In this document: piece after piece, positions 12,248 to 19,845 of the stretch
How positions within the stretch are numbered: the stretch's first letter is position 1
Layout of the letters: each line of letters opens with the position of its first letter
Notes under the pieces: generated by a model
What the model was told of the DNA's origin: nothing
What the model saw: only the letters and a program-made list of their open reading frames with translations
The model's database searches: none
Virus record (IMG/VR): IMGVR_UViG_3300044712_000950
Span: 1-32,780 of that record
DNA: 32,780 nucleotides
Strand: one strand, 5' to 3'
Source of the DNA: a virus
Position numbers and translations under genes: made by a program

Positions 12248-12550
12248 ATGCGCAAATCGACCGAAGATCAACTCGTTACTCGTGGAGATCGTCGCACAAT
12301 CCTCTTGCTGGTTCACGGCGATGATGCCCAGGACTTAACCGACCTCATCAATTCGCAGGTCGGGTATTATCTGGGCGACCTCGACATGGACTTCAACGAC
12401 TGGCGATGTAATCAGATTCTGCAATTCGCGCCGCTGAATGCGTTCACGGGTTGGCTGCTCGTCTCGGCCACCTATGATCCGGCTGAAGATCAGGAACAAA
12501 ATCGAATCAAGCGCAAGCGTGCCACGGAAAAACCCATTAAGAAAACCTAA
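12248..12550 (+). CDS. Hypothetical protein, last gene of the early block
   Basis: This is a 100-residue soluble protein. A ribosome site, AGGAGA, precedes ATG 12248. Segments include RTILLLVHGDDAQDLTDLIN and LNAFTGWLLVSATYDP, suggesting an alternating alpha-beta fold, then a basic tail (RIKRKRATEKPIKKT). No domain is recognised. It is the final plus-strand gene before the convergent junction with the late block. Confidence 0.6.
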   Translation: MRKSTEDQLVTRGDRRTILLLVHGDDAQDLTDLINSQVGYYLGDLDMDFNDWRCNQILQFAPLNAFTGWLLVSATYDPAEDQEQNRIKRKRATEKPIKKT

Positions 12551-12573
12551 CCATTCCTGTCACAGGAAACACC

Positions 12574-12605
12574 CCGGCCCGATCGTCTCTCCCCGATCGG
12601 GCCGG
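12574..12605. terminator. Strong hairpin at the convergent early/late junction
   Basis: CCGGCCCGATCG and CGATCGGGCCGG form a perfect 12-bp stem with an eight-base loop. It is placed where the plus-strand early and minus-strand late transcripts meet. There is no real T tract on either side, so termination may need Rho or relies on the stable hairpin. Confidence 0.6.
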
Positions 12606-12607
12606 TT

Positions 12608-12643
12608 CCCTCTCCCATTGGGAGAGGGGTTAGGGGTGAGGGT
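12608..12643. repeat. Dispersed repeat A between convergent blocks
   Basis: CCCTCTCCC, ATT, GGGAGAGGGG then TTAGGGGTGAGGG. This copy lies in true intergenic DNA between the hairpin at 12574 and the end of the late block. Confidence 0.75.
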
Positions 12644-12650
12644 CAACCGC

Positions 12651-13091
12651 TCACGCAATCGCCAGCGTCACATCCGCCTCGATCACCACGTCCATCGCCG
12701 TGAGCGTCGTCACGCCGGACACCGTCAGCATCTGCACATCGGCGTGCAGACCGTTGGCCGGGTTGAGCTGCATCGTCGCCGCAGGCTTCAGGCTGATCGT
12801 GATGTTGCCCAGCACGGCATCATCGATGGTGATCGCGCCGTTGCCCGTCGTCGAGGCCGCGCCGTTGAGCGTGACCAGGCCGCCCGCCTCCGTCACCTGA
12901 ATGATCGCCGCGCTGTCGGTCTCCGCCGTGGACCGCTTCACGGTAAACCACAACTTAGTCCGCGCGCTAATGTTGCCCAGCTCCGTCAATTGAATCGTCG
13001 CCGTGTCGCCGCGGCGCAGCGTGATCGTCGTGCCCGCCACCTTCGCCGCATTGCTGATCGTCGCGCTCTTCATCTTCAAACATTTGGACAT
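12651..13091 (-). CDS. BppU-like baseplate/tail protein 1
   Basis: This is a 146-residue structural protein. After a leader shared with the gene at 23199 (MKSATISNAAK) comes a domain of about 125 residues with LRRGDTATIQLTEL, KLWFTVKRST, SAAIIQVTEAGGLVTLNG and ADVQMLTVSGVTTL. This is the pattern of the N-terminal domain of phage BppU-type baseplate proteins. The domain is clearly paralogous to residues 110-234 of the 20254 gene. GGAGG precedes the start. It is the last gene of the late block. It may sit on the tail tip or carry a receptor-binding protein; which one is not clear. Confidence 0.7.
   Translation of the reverse strand: MSKCLKMKSATISNAAKVAGTTITLRRGDTATIQLTELGNISARTKLWFTVKRSTAETDSAAIIQVTEAGGLVTLNGAASTTGNGAITIDDAVLGNITISLKPAATMQLNPANGLHADVQMLTVSGVTTLTAMDVVIEADVTLAIA
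13041..13076. repeat. 36-bp direct repeat, copy 1 (N-terminal coding module)
   Basis: These 36 bases are identical to 23445-23480. In both places they encode the start of a minus-strand gene (KMKSATISNAAK). Perfect DNA identity between distant genes points to a recent exchange or copying. Confidence 0.85.
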
Positions 13092-13101
13092 ACCGCCTCC
13101 A

Positions 13102-13287
13102 TCAATGCGCGCTGAACGCGCTAAGTTGAATCACCGTCGGCATCGGCGTGCCGATCGGGCTGTCAAACGGCTGCGCCGTCGGCGTGGCGATCGGGCTACT
13201 ATCGCTCTGCGCGCCTGCGCCGGTCGGAATGCTCAGGATCATCGCCAGCAGTAACGCCGCCATGAGAATGATCAGGACCGCTTTCAC
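13102..13287 (-). CDS. Small secreted or membrane-anchored protein
   Basis: This 61-residue product starts at GTG 13287, overlapping the previous stop (GTGA). The first 26 residues are a signal peptide or anchor (AVLIILMAALLLAMILSI, then AGA). The rest is rich in Ser, Thr and Pro (SSPIATPTAQPFDSPIGTP), like an exported linker. It has no Cys for lipid attachment. A role in lysis, superinfection exclusion or tail assembly is possible but unsupported. The translational coupling to the tail gene makes it a probable real gene. Confidence 0.5.
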   Translation of the reverse strand: MKAVLIILMAALLLAMILSIPTGAGAQSDSSPIATPTAQPFDSPIGTPMPTVIQLSAFSAH

Positions 13288-14816
13288 ACGCGCACCGCCA
13301 TCGCCCCGCTGCCGCTGGCCAGTTGCGCCAGCATTTCCGCATCGCTCTGCCGCTGTCGGTTCACCTCCGACACCTCGATGCTATTGCTGATCGTGCCGTC
13401 GCCGTTGTACGTTCTCACGATGTTCAACACGTAGAGCGCCGCATCCACGTTCACCCATTCCGAGGCCACCCCGTCGCGCGTCACGCGGCCGTGATAGATC
13501 ACGTGGATGGTCATGCCGGGCCGCAGCGTCGTCGGAATCTTGGCGGGTGTCACGCGATAGACCTTGCGGGAGGTTTTGTGATCGGCCAGATACGCCTTCG
13601 CCCGCTCATAGAGCAGATACGCCGTGGGGATGAATTGATTGATGTCCGGCCCGGCGGGTGTGCGATAGGGGATGTCGATGTCCGTGAATATGATGCAAGC
13701 CTCGCGCGGATTGGCCGCGTAGGCCGTGGAATCATACAGATAGTATTGCGGATTGGTGATGAACTTGTCGCCGTTGAACACCGTGATCGAGAAATCGACC
13801 ACCACATGCGTCGCGTCCGTGATGCTGGCGATCGATCGATTCCAGTTGTTATTGTTGTTCTGCGCGTTCGTCTTGTCACCGATGAAGACCTTGCTGCCCT
13901 GGACCATACCCGCCGTGCTGGCCACCTGCACCGTTGTGCTGGTGCTGCCCGCTGTGACCGTCGTCTCGACGCCATGCCGCATGCCCGCGCGCACCTGAAT
14001 GTCCGTCACCGCATATGCCGCCGGGCTGCCGCCCGATTCGGCCAGGTCTTTCAATCGCACCTTGCCGTAATCATTGGATGCCGTGATCAAATAACTGCCA
14101 TCCTGGCCGGCCCCAAACGGCACGATCAAATTGACGATGTCGCCGTCATCTTCCAACACTTCCAACGACTCGATCAGCCCGATCGTGATGTTGGCATCTT
14201 GCGCGCGGAGAACGCGCTCGACTTGGATCAACCGAAAGCCGCTGCTCGATCCGAACGCGCCAAAATCCAGCGTGCGCTCCGTCGCGCCCTGTCGGAAGTG
14301 CTTGCCCTTGCTCTTGCGCAGCAAATCGAGCGCAGCTAGGCGAGTTTTACCATCGAACGTGCCCACGTAGCGGCCCAGCCCCGCATCGATCGTGCCGCTG
14401 CTCCACCCCGTGTTTGCGATCAAATCGGGCAGCACGTAGGTATTCGCATCGTCGCCATAGATGCCGCCGCCCGCATTCGTCTTATAGTCCGCCAGCCAGC
14501 CGCACGTGAACTGACCTAACTCCGCCACCAGATCATAGCCGCCGATGGTGATCGTAGGCGGCGCCGCCACGCGCGTGGTGCGCGTCTTGATGATGGCCGT
14601 GCGCGTGTAGCCGTCCGATGCCACCAGCCGCGCATAAGATGCGCTGGCCAGCAGATCGATCACGCGCTGATCGGTGGCGGGGACCTCGATCGAGCATTCG
14701 GCGGCCCGATCGAGCGCTTCGCCGAATGAGGCTTTGATCACGTTGACCAACGGCCCCGCGCCAATCTTCGCGCCAGCGCTGTCGAGCAGGTCGATATAAA
14801 ACTCGTTTTCAGCCAT
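13284..14816 (-). CDS. Tail/baseplate protein (ReqiPepy6 Gp37-like, tail hub type)
   Basis: This 510-residue protein resembles the siphovirus Gp37-like tail family, which follows the distal tail protein. Characteristic features are the N-terminal half (SFGEALDRAAECSIEVPATD, ITIGGYDLVAELGQF) and the C-terminal beta-rich part (LRPGMTIHVIYHGRV, ALYVLNIVRTYNGDG). Such proteins form the tail hub or baseplate near the tip. A Gly/Asp-rich middle region (about 260-340) contains a coiled beta insert. It has no recognised peptidase motif. It lies after the two distal tail paralogues, as expected. Family assignment is fairly secure; precise function is inferred. Confidence 0.75.
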   Translation of the reverse strand: MAENEFYIDLLDSAGAKIGAGPLVNVIKASFGEALDRAAECSIEVPATDQRVIDLLASASYARLVASDGYTRTAIIKTRTTRVAAPPTITIGGYDLVAELGQFTCGWLADYKTNAGGGIYGDDANTYVLPDLIANTGWSSGTIDAGLGRYVGTFDGKTRLAALDLLRKSKGKHFRQGATERTLDFGAFGSSSGFRLIQVERVLRAQDANITIGLIESLEVLEDDGDIVNLIVPFGAGQDGSYLITASNDYGKVRLKDLAESGGSPAAYAVTDIQVRAGMRHGVETTVTAGSTSTTVQVASTAGMVQGSKVFIGDKTNAQNNNNNWNRSIASITDATHVVVDFSITVFNGDKFITNPQYYLYDSTAYAANPREACIIFTDIDIPYRTPAGPDINQFIPTAYLLYERAKAYLADHKTSRKVYRVTPAKIPTTLRPGMTIHVIYHGRVTRDGVASEWVNVDAALYVLNIVRTYNGDGTISNSIEVSEVNRQRQSDAEMLAQLASGSGAMAVRV

Positions 14817-14831
14817 TTGTCACCCTATCAA

Positions 14832-14865
14832 CGTCATGCCCGAGTGCTTTTGTCGGGCATCCATC
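14832..14865. repeat. Dispersed repeat B, copy 3
   Basis: CGTCATGCCCGAGTGCTTTT continues as GTCGGGCATCCA. It fills the gap between two tail genes and touches the stop codon of the gene at 14864. Confidence 0.75.
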
Positions 14866-15913
14866 ACATCACCCACGCATCATAATATTCATACGTCGCC
14901 GTCGGCGCGCCACCCGTGCTGCTCTGCCACTTGATACCGCTCACGCCCGCCGGAAGATACAACCACGGCCCCGTGCCCACCTTCGTGATGGTGCTATAAG
15001 CCGCCGCGCCGTCATTCGTTGCCGAGCGCTTTCCGCCATCGACGGTGAACACCTTTCCCGTGGCCACGCTGCCCGCAAACGTCACGCGATTCACGTCGTC
15101 GAGGTTGCGAAACTCGAAGGCCGTACACGGCGCTGTGACGGCCGTCAGGCGCACGATCACCGGCGTGATGCTGTTGCCTGCATTGGTCAGCGCATTCGTG
15201 CCCGCCGCCAGCGATCCGGTATGCGCATTCTCGCTGTACCAGATCGGATCATCCACGCGGAAAGACAGCGAGACCTCGCAATGGTGCAGCGCGCCCACCT
15301 TTTCAGGCGCTTTGAATTTGATGCACTTCGCCCATGTCCACCGATACGTGCCGCCGCGCTCCAACGCCCACAACTTGCTCTTGTCCTGCCCGATGGTGGC
15401 CAGCCGCAGGGCGTCCAACGCCGTGCCCAGCGTCACCCACGGATCGGTGAAGCCCGATCGGTAGGAGTAGGAGAACGAATTGATGTTGTTGAAAAAGTCC
15501 GCATACACGGTATAGGTGCCCGTGTTGTAGTCAATCGTGCCGCGCGGTGCAGCCGTCGAATCATACAGCAGGCCCGCGCCGTCGTCCGTTCCTAAACCAA
15601 ATGAGTCATGGATGATCAGCGTGCCCGGCGCGATGTTGCCATGCGAGAGCGTGTCCGTGTGCGTGCTTGATGAATAGTTCAGGTCGGTGCCCGCCGCGTA
15701 GATCGCCACGGGGTCTTGGGTCAGCACGAATGCCTTGCCGATGGTCTGCGCGGCGCGCCGATTGCGGTTTGTACCGCGCACATCCAACACTCCGCTGGTC
15801 AACGGCATGGCCTTCGTCGCAGACGGCAGCGCCACGCGATGATCATCGTCCATCATCGACGTGGGGAAGGTATACATGCCGCCAACGGTATCGCCGAAGC
15901 CCGCAATAATCAT
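14864..15913 (-). CDS. Distal tail-like protein, paralogue 2
   Basis: This is a 349-residue tail protein. It shares with the next gene upstream (15993) the start MIIAxFG, a middle LDALRxA segment, the TYRWTWAKCIKF/SHRWAYAKCVS strand, the PIWYSE/GVWYSE motif and the ending YDAWVM/YDTWVM. These features match siphovirus distal tail proteins, which form the ring joining tail tube and baseplate. It is about 90 residues longer than its neighbour, with an extra domain around 85-165 (TLIIHDSFGLGTDDGAGLLY). GAG precedes its start. Repeat B lies on both sides. Confidence 0.75.
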   Translation of the reverse strand: MIIAGFGDTVGGMYTFPTSMMDDDHRVALPSATKAMPLTSGVLDVRGTNRNRRAAQTIGKAFVLTQDPVAIYAAGTDLNYSSSTHTDTLSHGNIAPGTLIIHDSFGLGTDDGAGLLYDSTAAPRGTIDYNTGTYTVYADFFNNINSFSYSYRSGFTDPWVTLGTALDALRLATIGQDKSKLWALERGGTYRWTWAKCIKFKAPEKVGALHHCEVSLSFRVDDPIWYSENAHTGSLAAGTNALTNAGNSITPVIVRLTAVTAPCTAFEFRNLDDVNRVTFAGSVATGKVFTVDGGKRSATNDGAAAYSTITKVGTGPWLYLPAGVSGIKWQSSTGGAPTATYEYYDAWVM

Positions 15914-15921
15914 CGTTTATC

Positions 15922-15987
15922 TCGTCATGCCCCAATGCTTCTGTCGGGCATCCACTAGGCACCCGCCAGAAGCACTCGGGTGCGACA
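15922..15987. repeat. Dispersed repeat B, copy 4 (double palindrome)
   Basis: CGTCATGCCCCAATGCTTCTG continues into TCGGGCATCCA, then an opposite-facing unit GCACCCGCCAGAAGCACTCG and GGTGCGAC (the Gs are split here). Paired inverted units resemble BIME-type chromosomal elements. Confidence 0.7.
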
Positions 15988-15992
15988 CAAGA

Positions 15993-16775
15993 TCACATCA
16001 CCCACGTGTCATACCACCGAAATTCCCAGCCCGTTGACGTTCCTCCCGCGCTCGACGATGTCAGGCTGTTGTCGCCGGGATTCAACGTCAGCCACAACTT
16101 GCCCGGCTGGGCGGGTGTGATCAGATCAAAATAGTCGGTCGATCCGCCGTGGGCCACCGCCGCATAAGCCGCGGGATCGATGTCGATGCTATACACTCCG
16201 ATCGACGCCAGATTGATGGTCCATCCGCTTCCGTTGGTGGCATTGGCGATCGTCGTGCTCGACAGGGCCGCGCCGCCCGTGGTCCACACAAACAGCGTCG
16301 CGGGCACGTTCCCCGCATTGTTGATCGTATATGACCCTTCCGCGTTGTTGGTGACGTGCTGCGTCTCGCTGTACCACACGCCTTCCGGCAAAATAAACTC
16401 GATCTCGATCGGGCAGTCCAGAATCTGCCCGACCTTGTCGGCATCGCCGATGCTCACACACTTGGCGTAGGCCCAGCGGTGCGACCCGTCTCGGCATTCT
16501 CCCCACAGATACGACTCGCCGCCCACCAGCGCCACGCGCAGCGCGTCCAGGGCCGTCTCAACGCCCGCCCACGTCGTCGCCGTGATGATGGCCGTCTTCT
16601 TCACGCGCATTGGCGCGATCGGATTGGCATCATCGCCGCTGAAATCAAATTCGCCGTCCAGGCCCCCCACCCGAGCGGACAGCGGCGCGCGATCGGTGCC
16701 ATAGTCATCGATCATCATGCCGCGCGGCAGCACGTAAGCGCCCGCCCAGGTCGAACCGAACCGCGCGATGATCAT
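15993..16775 (-). CDS. Distal tail-like protein, paralogue 1
   Basis: This 260-residue protein starts inside the end of the tape measure gene (four-base overlap), the usual place of a distal tail protein. It has MIIARFGSTWAGAYVLPRGM, a VETALDALRVALVGG helix, the conserved HRWAYAKCVSI strand, PIEIEFILPEGVWYSE and a C-terminal galectin-like domain ending YDTWVM. It is the shorter of two tandem relatives and likely the canonical ring protein. Its neighbour at 14864 may be a second ring or a receptor-binding variant. Confidence 0.75.
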   Translation of the reverse strand: MIIARFGSTWAGAYVLPRGMMIDDYGTDRAPLSARVGGLDGEFDFSGDDANPIAPMRVKKTAIITATTWAGVETALDALRVALVGGESYLWGECRDGSHRWAYAKCVSIGDADKVGQILDCPIEIEFILPEGVWYSETQHVTNNAEGSYTINNAGNVPATLFVWTTGGAALSSTTIANATNGSGWTINLASIGVYSIDIDPAAYAAVAHGGSTDYFDLITPAQPGKLWLTLNPGDNSLTSSSAGGTSTGWEFRWYDTWVM

Positions 16776-17986
16776 GCGACAATCAGCCCTTGCGCCCGCG
16801 CCGCGCGGACAAAGGCATCCGCCGCTTGCGCGCCCTGCTCCGCCGTTTGCCCCGGCGCCAGGTTGATGACCAGGCCGCCCATCTGCACATTGTTACCCGT
16901 CGCCGCCGGCGTTACCTCGCCCGCGCCGCCCATGCCGTAGGCAAAACCGCCGTTCGTGCCCTGCTGAATCTGCCGTTCTTGAAGCAGCGGTATAAATAGA
17001 TCGTTAGTCGTGCCCGTAACGCGCGCCATCTCATTGGTGACGTTGTTGATGTCTGTGATGATGCCGTTGATCAATTTCACGAAGAAGCGCTCGATGTCCA
17101 GGATCACCGTTGTGATCACCGTGCGCGCATACTCAAACGGATTGGCCAGGATCACGCCCAACGTGTTGAACACCGGCACCAGATTAGTCTGCACCCAGGC
17201 CACCACATTCTCGATCGCCTTGCGAACTTCTGGCATGGCCTTCTGTGCGAACTCCGTGAACTTCTGCAAGAGCGGCACCAGAATGGGCAGCAGCTCATTG
17301 CCCAGCGTAATCATCAGCCCTTCGCCAGCCATTTGCAGATCGGCCATGCCCTTCTTAAACGCGATCGATTTATTCACGCCGTCTTCGCCGATCGCCAGGC
17401 CAAAGGCTTGCGCCTTCTCACCGGCTGCGGCCAGCCCGCCGTTGGCTAAAGCATTCATCGTGTCCGACAGGTCCTTGCCGCTCTTTCCGAATAGTTCGGT
17501 CATGATGCGGGTTTTTTCCAGACCATCTGGCATCGTCGAAAGTTTATCAGCAACGCTGGTCAGCAGCGTCGTGGCCGGGAGCAGTTGGCCGTTCGTGTCA
17601 CGGAAGGCGATGCCCAGATCGGTCAATGCCTTGCCGCTGGTGCTCAATTTGCCGTTGCCATCGTCGAGGCCGTTGACCAGTTTGGCCATCTGCCCGGTGA
17701 TCGCTCCCACATCTCCGCCAACGCCTCGAATCGCCACGGCCAGCGCTGCGGATTCATCGGCATTGGTGCCCAGCACGTCCCCCAGCGAATCGAGTGTGTC
17801 ACCCCATTCGACAGTCTTGGCGATGCTGGCCACCATCGCCGCGCCGATGGCCGCCACACCGGCCGCCGCGCCCGTGGCAATGGTGCCCGCGAAGTCTTTG
17901 GCCTTATTCGCCGCGCCTTCCATCGCCGTGACGAATGGCCCGGTCTCTGCCACAAGTTTGACCACCATCGTGCTAAGGGTGCCCAT
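16772..17986 (-). CDS. Tail tape measure protein (short)
   Basis: This is a 404-residue protein. Residues 1-60 contain VVKLVAETGPFVTAMEGAANK and a hydrophobic stretch (GAAAGVAAIGAAMVASI). Residues 60-215 show the tape-measure core (LGDVLGTNADESAALAVAIR, KLVNGLDDGNGKLSTSGKAL, ELFGKSGKDLSDTMNAL). Amphipathic helices follow (LLPILVPLLQKFTEFAQKA). Tape measure length sets tail length. At about 1.5 angstrom per residue it predicts a tail near 60 nm, short for a siphovirus. It lies after the G/GT chaperones and before the distal tail genes. GGAG precedes the start. Confidence 0.85.
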   Translation of the reverse strand: MGTLSTMVVKLVAETGPFVTAMEGAANKAKDFAGTIATGAAAGVAAIGAAMVASIAKTVEWGDTLDSLGDVLGTNADESAALAVAIRGVGGDVGAITGQMAKLVNGLDDGNGKLSTSGKALTDLGIAFRDTNGQLLPATTLLTSVADKLSTMPDGLEKTRIMTELFGKSGKDLSDTMNALANGGLAAAGEKAQAFGLAIGEDGVNKSIAFKKGMADLQMAGEGLMITLGNELLPILVPLLQKFTEFAQKAMPEVRKAIENVVAWVQTNLVPVFNTLGVILANPFEYARTVITTVILDIERFFVKLINGIITDINNVTNEMARVTGTTNDLFIPLLQERQIQQGTNGGFAYGMGGAGEVTPAATGNNVQMGGLVINLAPGQTAEQGAQAADAFVRAARAQGLIVA

Positions 17987-17996
17987 CGTTTACTCC

Positions 17997-18064
17997 GTCG
18001 CACCCGAATGCTTCTGTCGGGTGACTACTGGATGCCCGACACGCTTCGCGCGTTCGGGCATGAC
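17997..18064. repeat. Dispersed repeat B, copy 5 (double palindrome)
   Basis: Two units lie in opposite orientation: CACCCGAATGCTTCTG with TCGGGTG, then TGCCCGACACGCTTCGCGCG with TTCGGGCATGA. The unit fills the gap before the tape measure gene. Confidence 0.7.
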
Positions 18065-18559
18065 TTAATCATCCGTGCCTTCGGCTTCAATCCGCGCCGC
18101 TTCGATGGCGTCTTTCAGCGTGTCGCCTAACACCCGCGCCGCCTCGTCTGCTTTGGTATCGAAAGCCGGGCGCAGCCAGGGCCGCGCCGCCGTGCCCGGA
18201 TGGTTGATGATGCGCGTCACGATCTTTTTGTTGCCCGCATAAAACACAAACGGCCCGCCCTTGCGCGCCCATCGATAGCCCGCCGGCGTGCCGTATTCCA
18301 CCAGCCTCAACTCAGCATGGCCTTTGGCCGGAAAGATGCTTCCGACGACGAAGCCTTTACGCTTGCGCACTCGCAGGGACGTTTTTTTCCCGGGCTTCTG
18401 GCTGATGCCGTTCGCATTGGCTTCGGCCTGATTGCGGATCACGCGCCCGCCCTTGCGCACTGCCCCCACCACGGACTTATTGACGTTCAACCCGACGTTG
18501 AGCAGGTCTTTGACCAGCTGCTCCGCGCCTTCTACTTCCGCCGTGAATTTATCCGCCAT
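18065..18559 (-). CDS. HK97 gp10-like tail completion protein
   Basis: This is a 164-residue protein of the HK97 gp10 family. The signature is an N-terminal helix (VEGAEQLVKDLLNVG), a basic stretch (AVRKGGRVIRNQAEANA), VGSIFPAKGHAELRLVEYGT and the C-terminal ARPWLRPAFDTKADEAARVL. These proteins complete the head-tail interface or tail top. It normally sits between head closure and tail terminator. Here it lies between the tail chaperones and tape measure, so the cassette is rearranged. GAGGA precedes the start, and it overlaps the GT end by 11 bases. Confidence 0.85.
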   Translation of the reverse strand: MADKFTAEVEGAEQLVKDLLNVGLNVNKSVVGAVRKGGRVIRNQAEANANGISQKPGKKTSLRVRKRKGFVVGSIFPAKGHAELRLVEYGTPAGYRWARKGGPFVFYAGNKKIVTRIINHPGTAARPWLRPAFDTKADEAARVLGDTLKDAIEAARIEAEGTDD

Positions 18560-18915
18560 GTGTCAAATCCTCACCGCCGAATGCCGCTGTAATCATCCGC
18601 GCCTTGTCGAGCAGCACTTGCCAGGGCTGCATCTTCACCGGCTGCGCATCGAAGTTGGGCATGAAGTCCTGCGGTGTGAACGGTTCGATCTTGCGTTTGG
18701 CGTCGCGATGCGTATTAGCGATCACACTCGCCACGATGCCCGCCCGCAGATCTCCGCGCTCTGGCCCCCACGGCTCCAACTGATAATAGGCCGCCCACTC
18801 TGCAAACTGCGTCGATGACATCTGCTCCAGCAGCGCATCGACGTTAGGCCAACCCAGCGCCAGCGCCAGCCGGAAGGCAAAGCGCCGCTCTGGCGATCTG
18901 CTCAGGCTTTTTTTT
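18549..18915 (-). CDS. GT extension of the tail chaperone, reached by -1 frameshift
   Basis: Read in the -1 frame from the A8 run, this segment gives SLSRSPERRFAFRLALALGW, then PNVDALLEQMSSTQFAEWAA and YYQLEPWG, a classic gpT-like/DUF4035 domain. It ends at 18549. A lone start at Met 18821 would lose the conserved RFAFRLALALGWPN block, so the frameshift product is the natural one. The GT fusion assists tape measure folding and tail-tube assembly. Efficiency cannot be judged from sequence. Confidence 0.8.
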
Positions 18916-19270
18916 GAGCGTTGGCCGTGCCTTCGGTCAGTCCGTTTAAACGCTTTGCAACGTCCATCACACGCTGTAAGGCCGCCGTGCTCTTCGCGCC
19001 CAACCGTTCCACGTCGGCTTGATCCGTAAACAGCCGACGCCCCTGATCATCGACCATGCACATAAACGGCACAATGATGGTCAGATCGAGCGATAGCGCG
19101 CTGTCCACCTGTCCGTCTTCGCCCATGATGCTTTTGCTGATCTCGATGCGCTCTTTGGCATTCAAGCCTCGCACGCGCACGCAGGCCCCATCGCCCCATT
19201 CAGGCACGGGCACGTCTTCAAACTGCAAATCATTCGCCGCTAAAATCTGCTCACGTGAGAGTAAAAGCAT
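18902..19270 (-). CDS. Tail assembly chaperone G
   Basis: This 122-residue protein starts after GAGGATCAG. It has the shape of a tail assembly chaperone (LLSREQILAANDLQFEDVPV, GACVRVRGLNAKERIEI, IIVPFMCMVDDQGRRLF). It ends ANAQKKA at a C-AAA-AAA-AA slippery run. About 3-10% slippage to -1 is usual in this family and produces the GT fusion at 18549-18915. The position after the major tail protein and before the tape measure is the standard one. Confidence 0.8.
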   Translation of the reverse strand: MLLLSREQILAANDLQFEDVPVPEWGDGACVRVRGLNAKERIEISKSIMGEDGQVDSALSLDLTIIVPFMCMVDDQGRRLFTDQADVERLGAKSTAALQRVMDVAKRLNGLTEGTANAQKKA

Positions 19271-19278
19271 CTGATCCT

Positions 19279-19344
19279 CGTCATGCCCGAATGCTTCTGT
19301 CGGGCATCCAGTAGGTACCCGAAAAAAGCATTCGGGTGCGACGT
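19279..19344. repeat. Dispersed repeat B, copy 6 (double palindrome)
   Basis: CGTCATGCCCGAATGCTTCTG continues with TCGGGCATCCA, then an inverted unit ACCCGAAAAAAGCATTCGGG and TGCGACG. This is the most complete paired copy. Confidence 0.75.
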
Positions 19345-19349
19345 AAAAA

Positions 19350-19781
19350 TTATGCCAACGTCGGCTTGCCGGTGACTTGCAGCGTTACATCACCTTGAAG
19401 TTCTCCGTCAACGAGTGCACCCGGATTGAAACCCGTCACCAGCGCCGTGAAACTCCATGTAGTCGGCGACGCAGAAGGAAACACAATCTGAAAGTTCCTC
19501 TTCGTCCTCCCAACAAGGTCTTTCACCAGGCCCGCGCTATAGGAGTGCGTCGCATCGGCTGGCAGCCAATTTACCTGGAAGGTTACTTCTCCACCTTCCA
19601 GCAAGGTCCCGATGAACTCTTTCCATCCATCGGTTGACGAATGGCTGGTAACTTCTTTCGTGTTTAGTTTAAGATTAGGGCCTTTGATGTCGCGCACTTC
19701 CGCGATCGTCGCAAATGTCTCGCTGGTCCCGCCGTTCCCGATCTTCAACAATGTGCCAAACGAACTGGTTGCATTACTCAT
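19350..19781 (-). CDS. Major tail tube protein
   Basis: This is a 143-residue tail tube subunit. The N-terminus SFGTLLKIGNGGTSETFATI and EVRDIKGPNLKLNTKEVTS, then HSSTDGWKEFIGTLLEGGEV, and the end LQGDVTLQVTGKPTL are typical of the short lambda gpV/TP901-1-type tube proteins. GGAGG precedes the start. It lies between the tail terminator and chaperones. The length suits a minimal tube domain with no decoration domain. Assignment is firm. Confidence 0.9.
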   Translation of the reverse strand: MSNATSSFGTLLKIGNGGTSETFATIAEVRDIKGPNLKLNTKEVTSHSSTDGWKEFIGTLLEGGEVTFQVNWLPADATHSYSAGLVKDLVGRTKRNFQIVFPSASPTTWSFTALVTGFNPGALVDGELQGDVTLQVTGKPTLA

Positions 19782-19802
19782 GTTATCTATCCTCCGTGTT
19801 CC

Positions 19803-19845
19803 GCCCCCCTCCCCTGCATTAAGCGGGGGAGGCCGGGAGGGGGTT
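19803..19845. repeat. GC-rich palindromic repeat between tail genes
   Basis: CCCCCTCCCCT, GCATTAAG, CGGGGGAGG then CCGGGAGGGGG. It is the same type as at 9477. Mostly intergenic, it reaches the stop of the tail terminator gene. Confidence 0.6.

Noticed and set aside
13323-14339. Long plus-strand ORF (338 residues) opposite the tail hub gene
   Set aside because: Arg/His/Asp-rich shadow; the minus-strand tail protein is clearly coding.
17010-18068. Long plus-strand ORF (352 residues) opposite the tape measure gene
   Set aside because: Serine/proline/alanine-rich shadow of the tape measure protein with no ribosome site.
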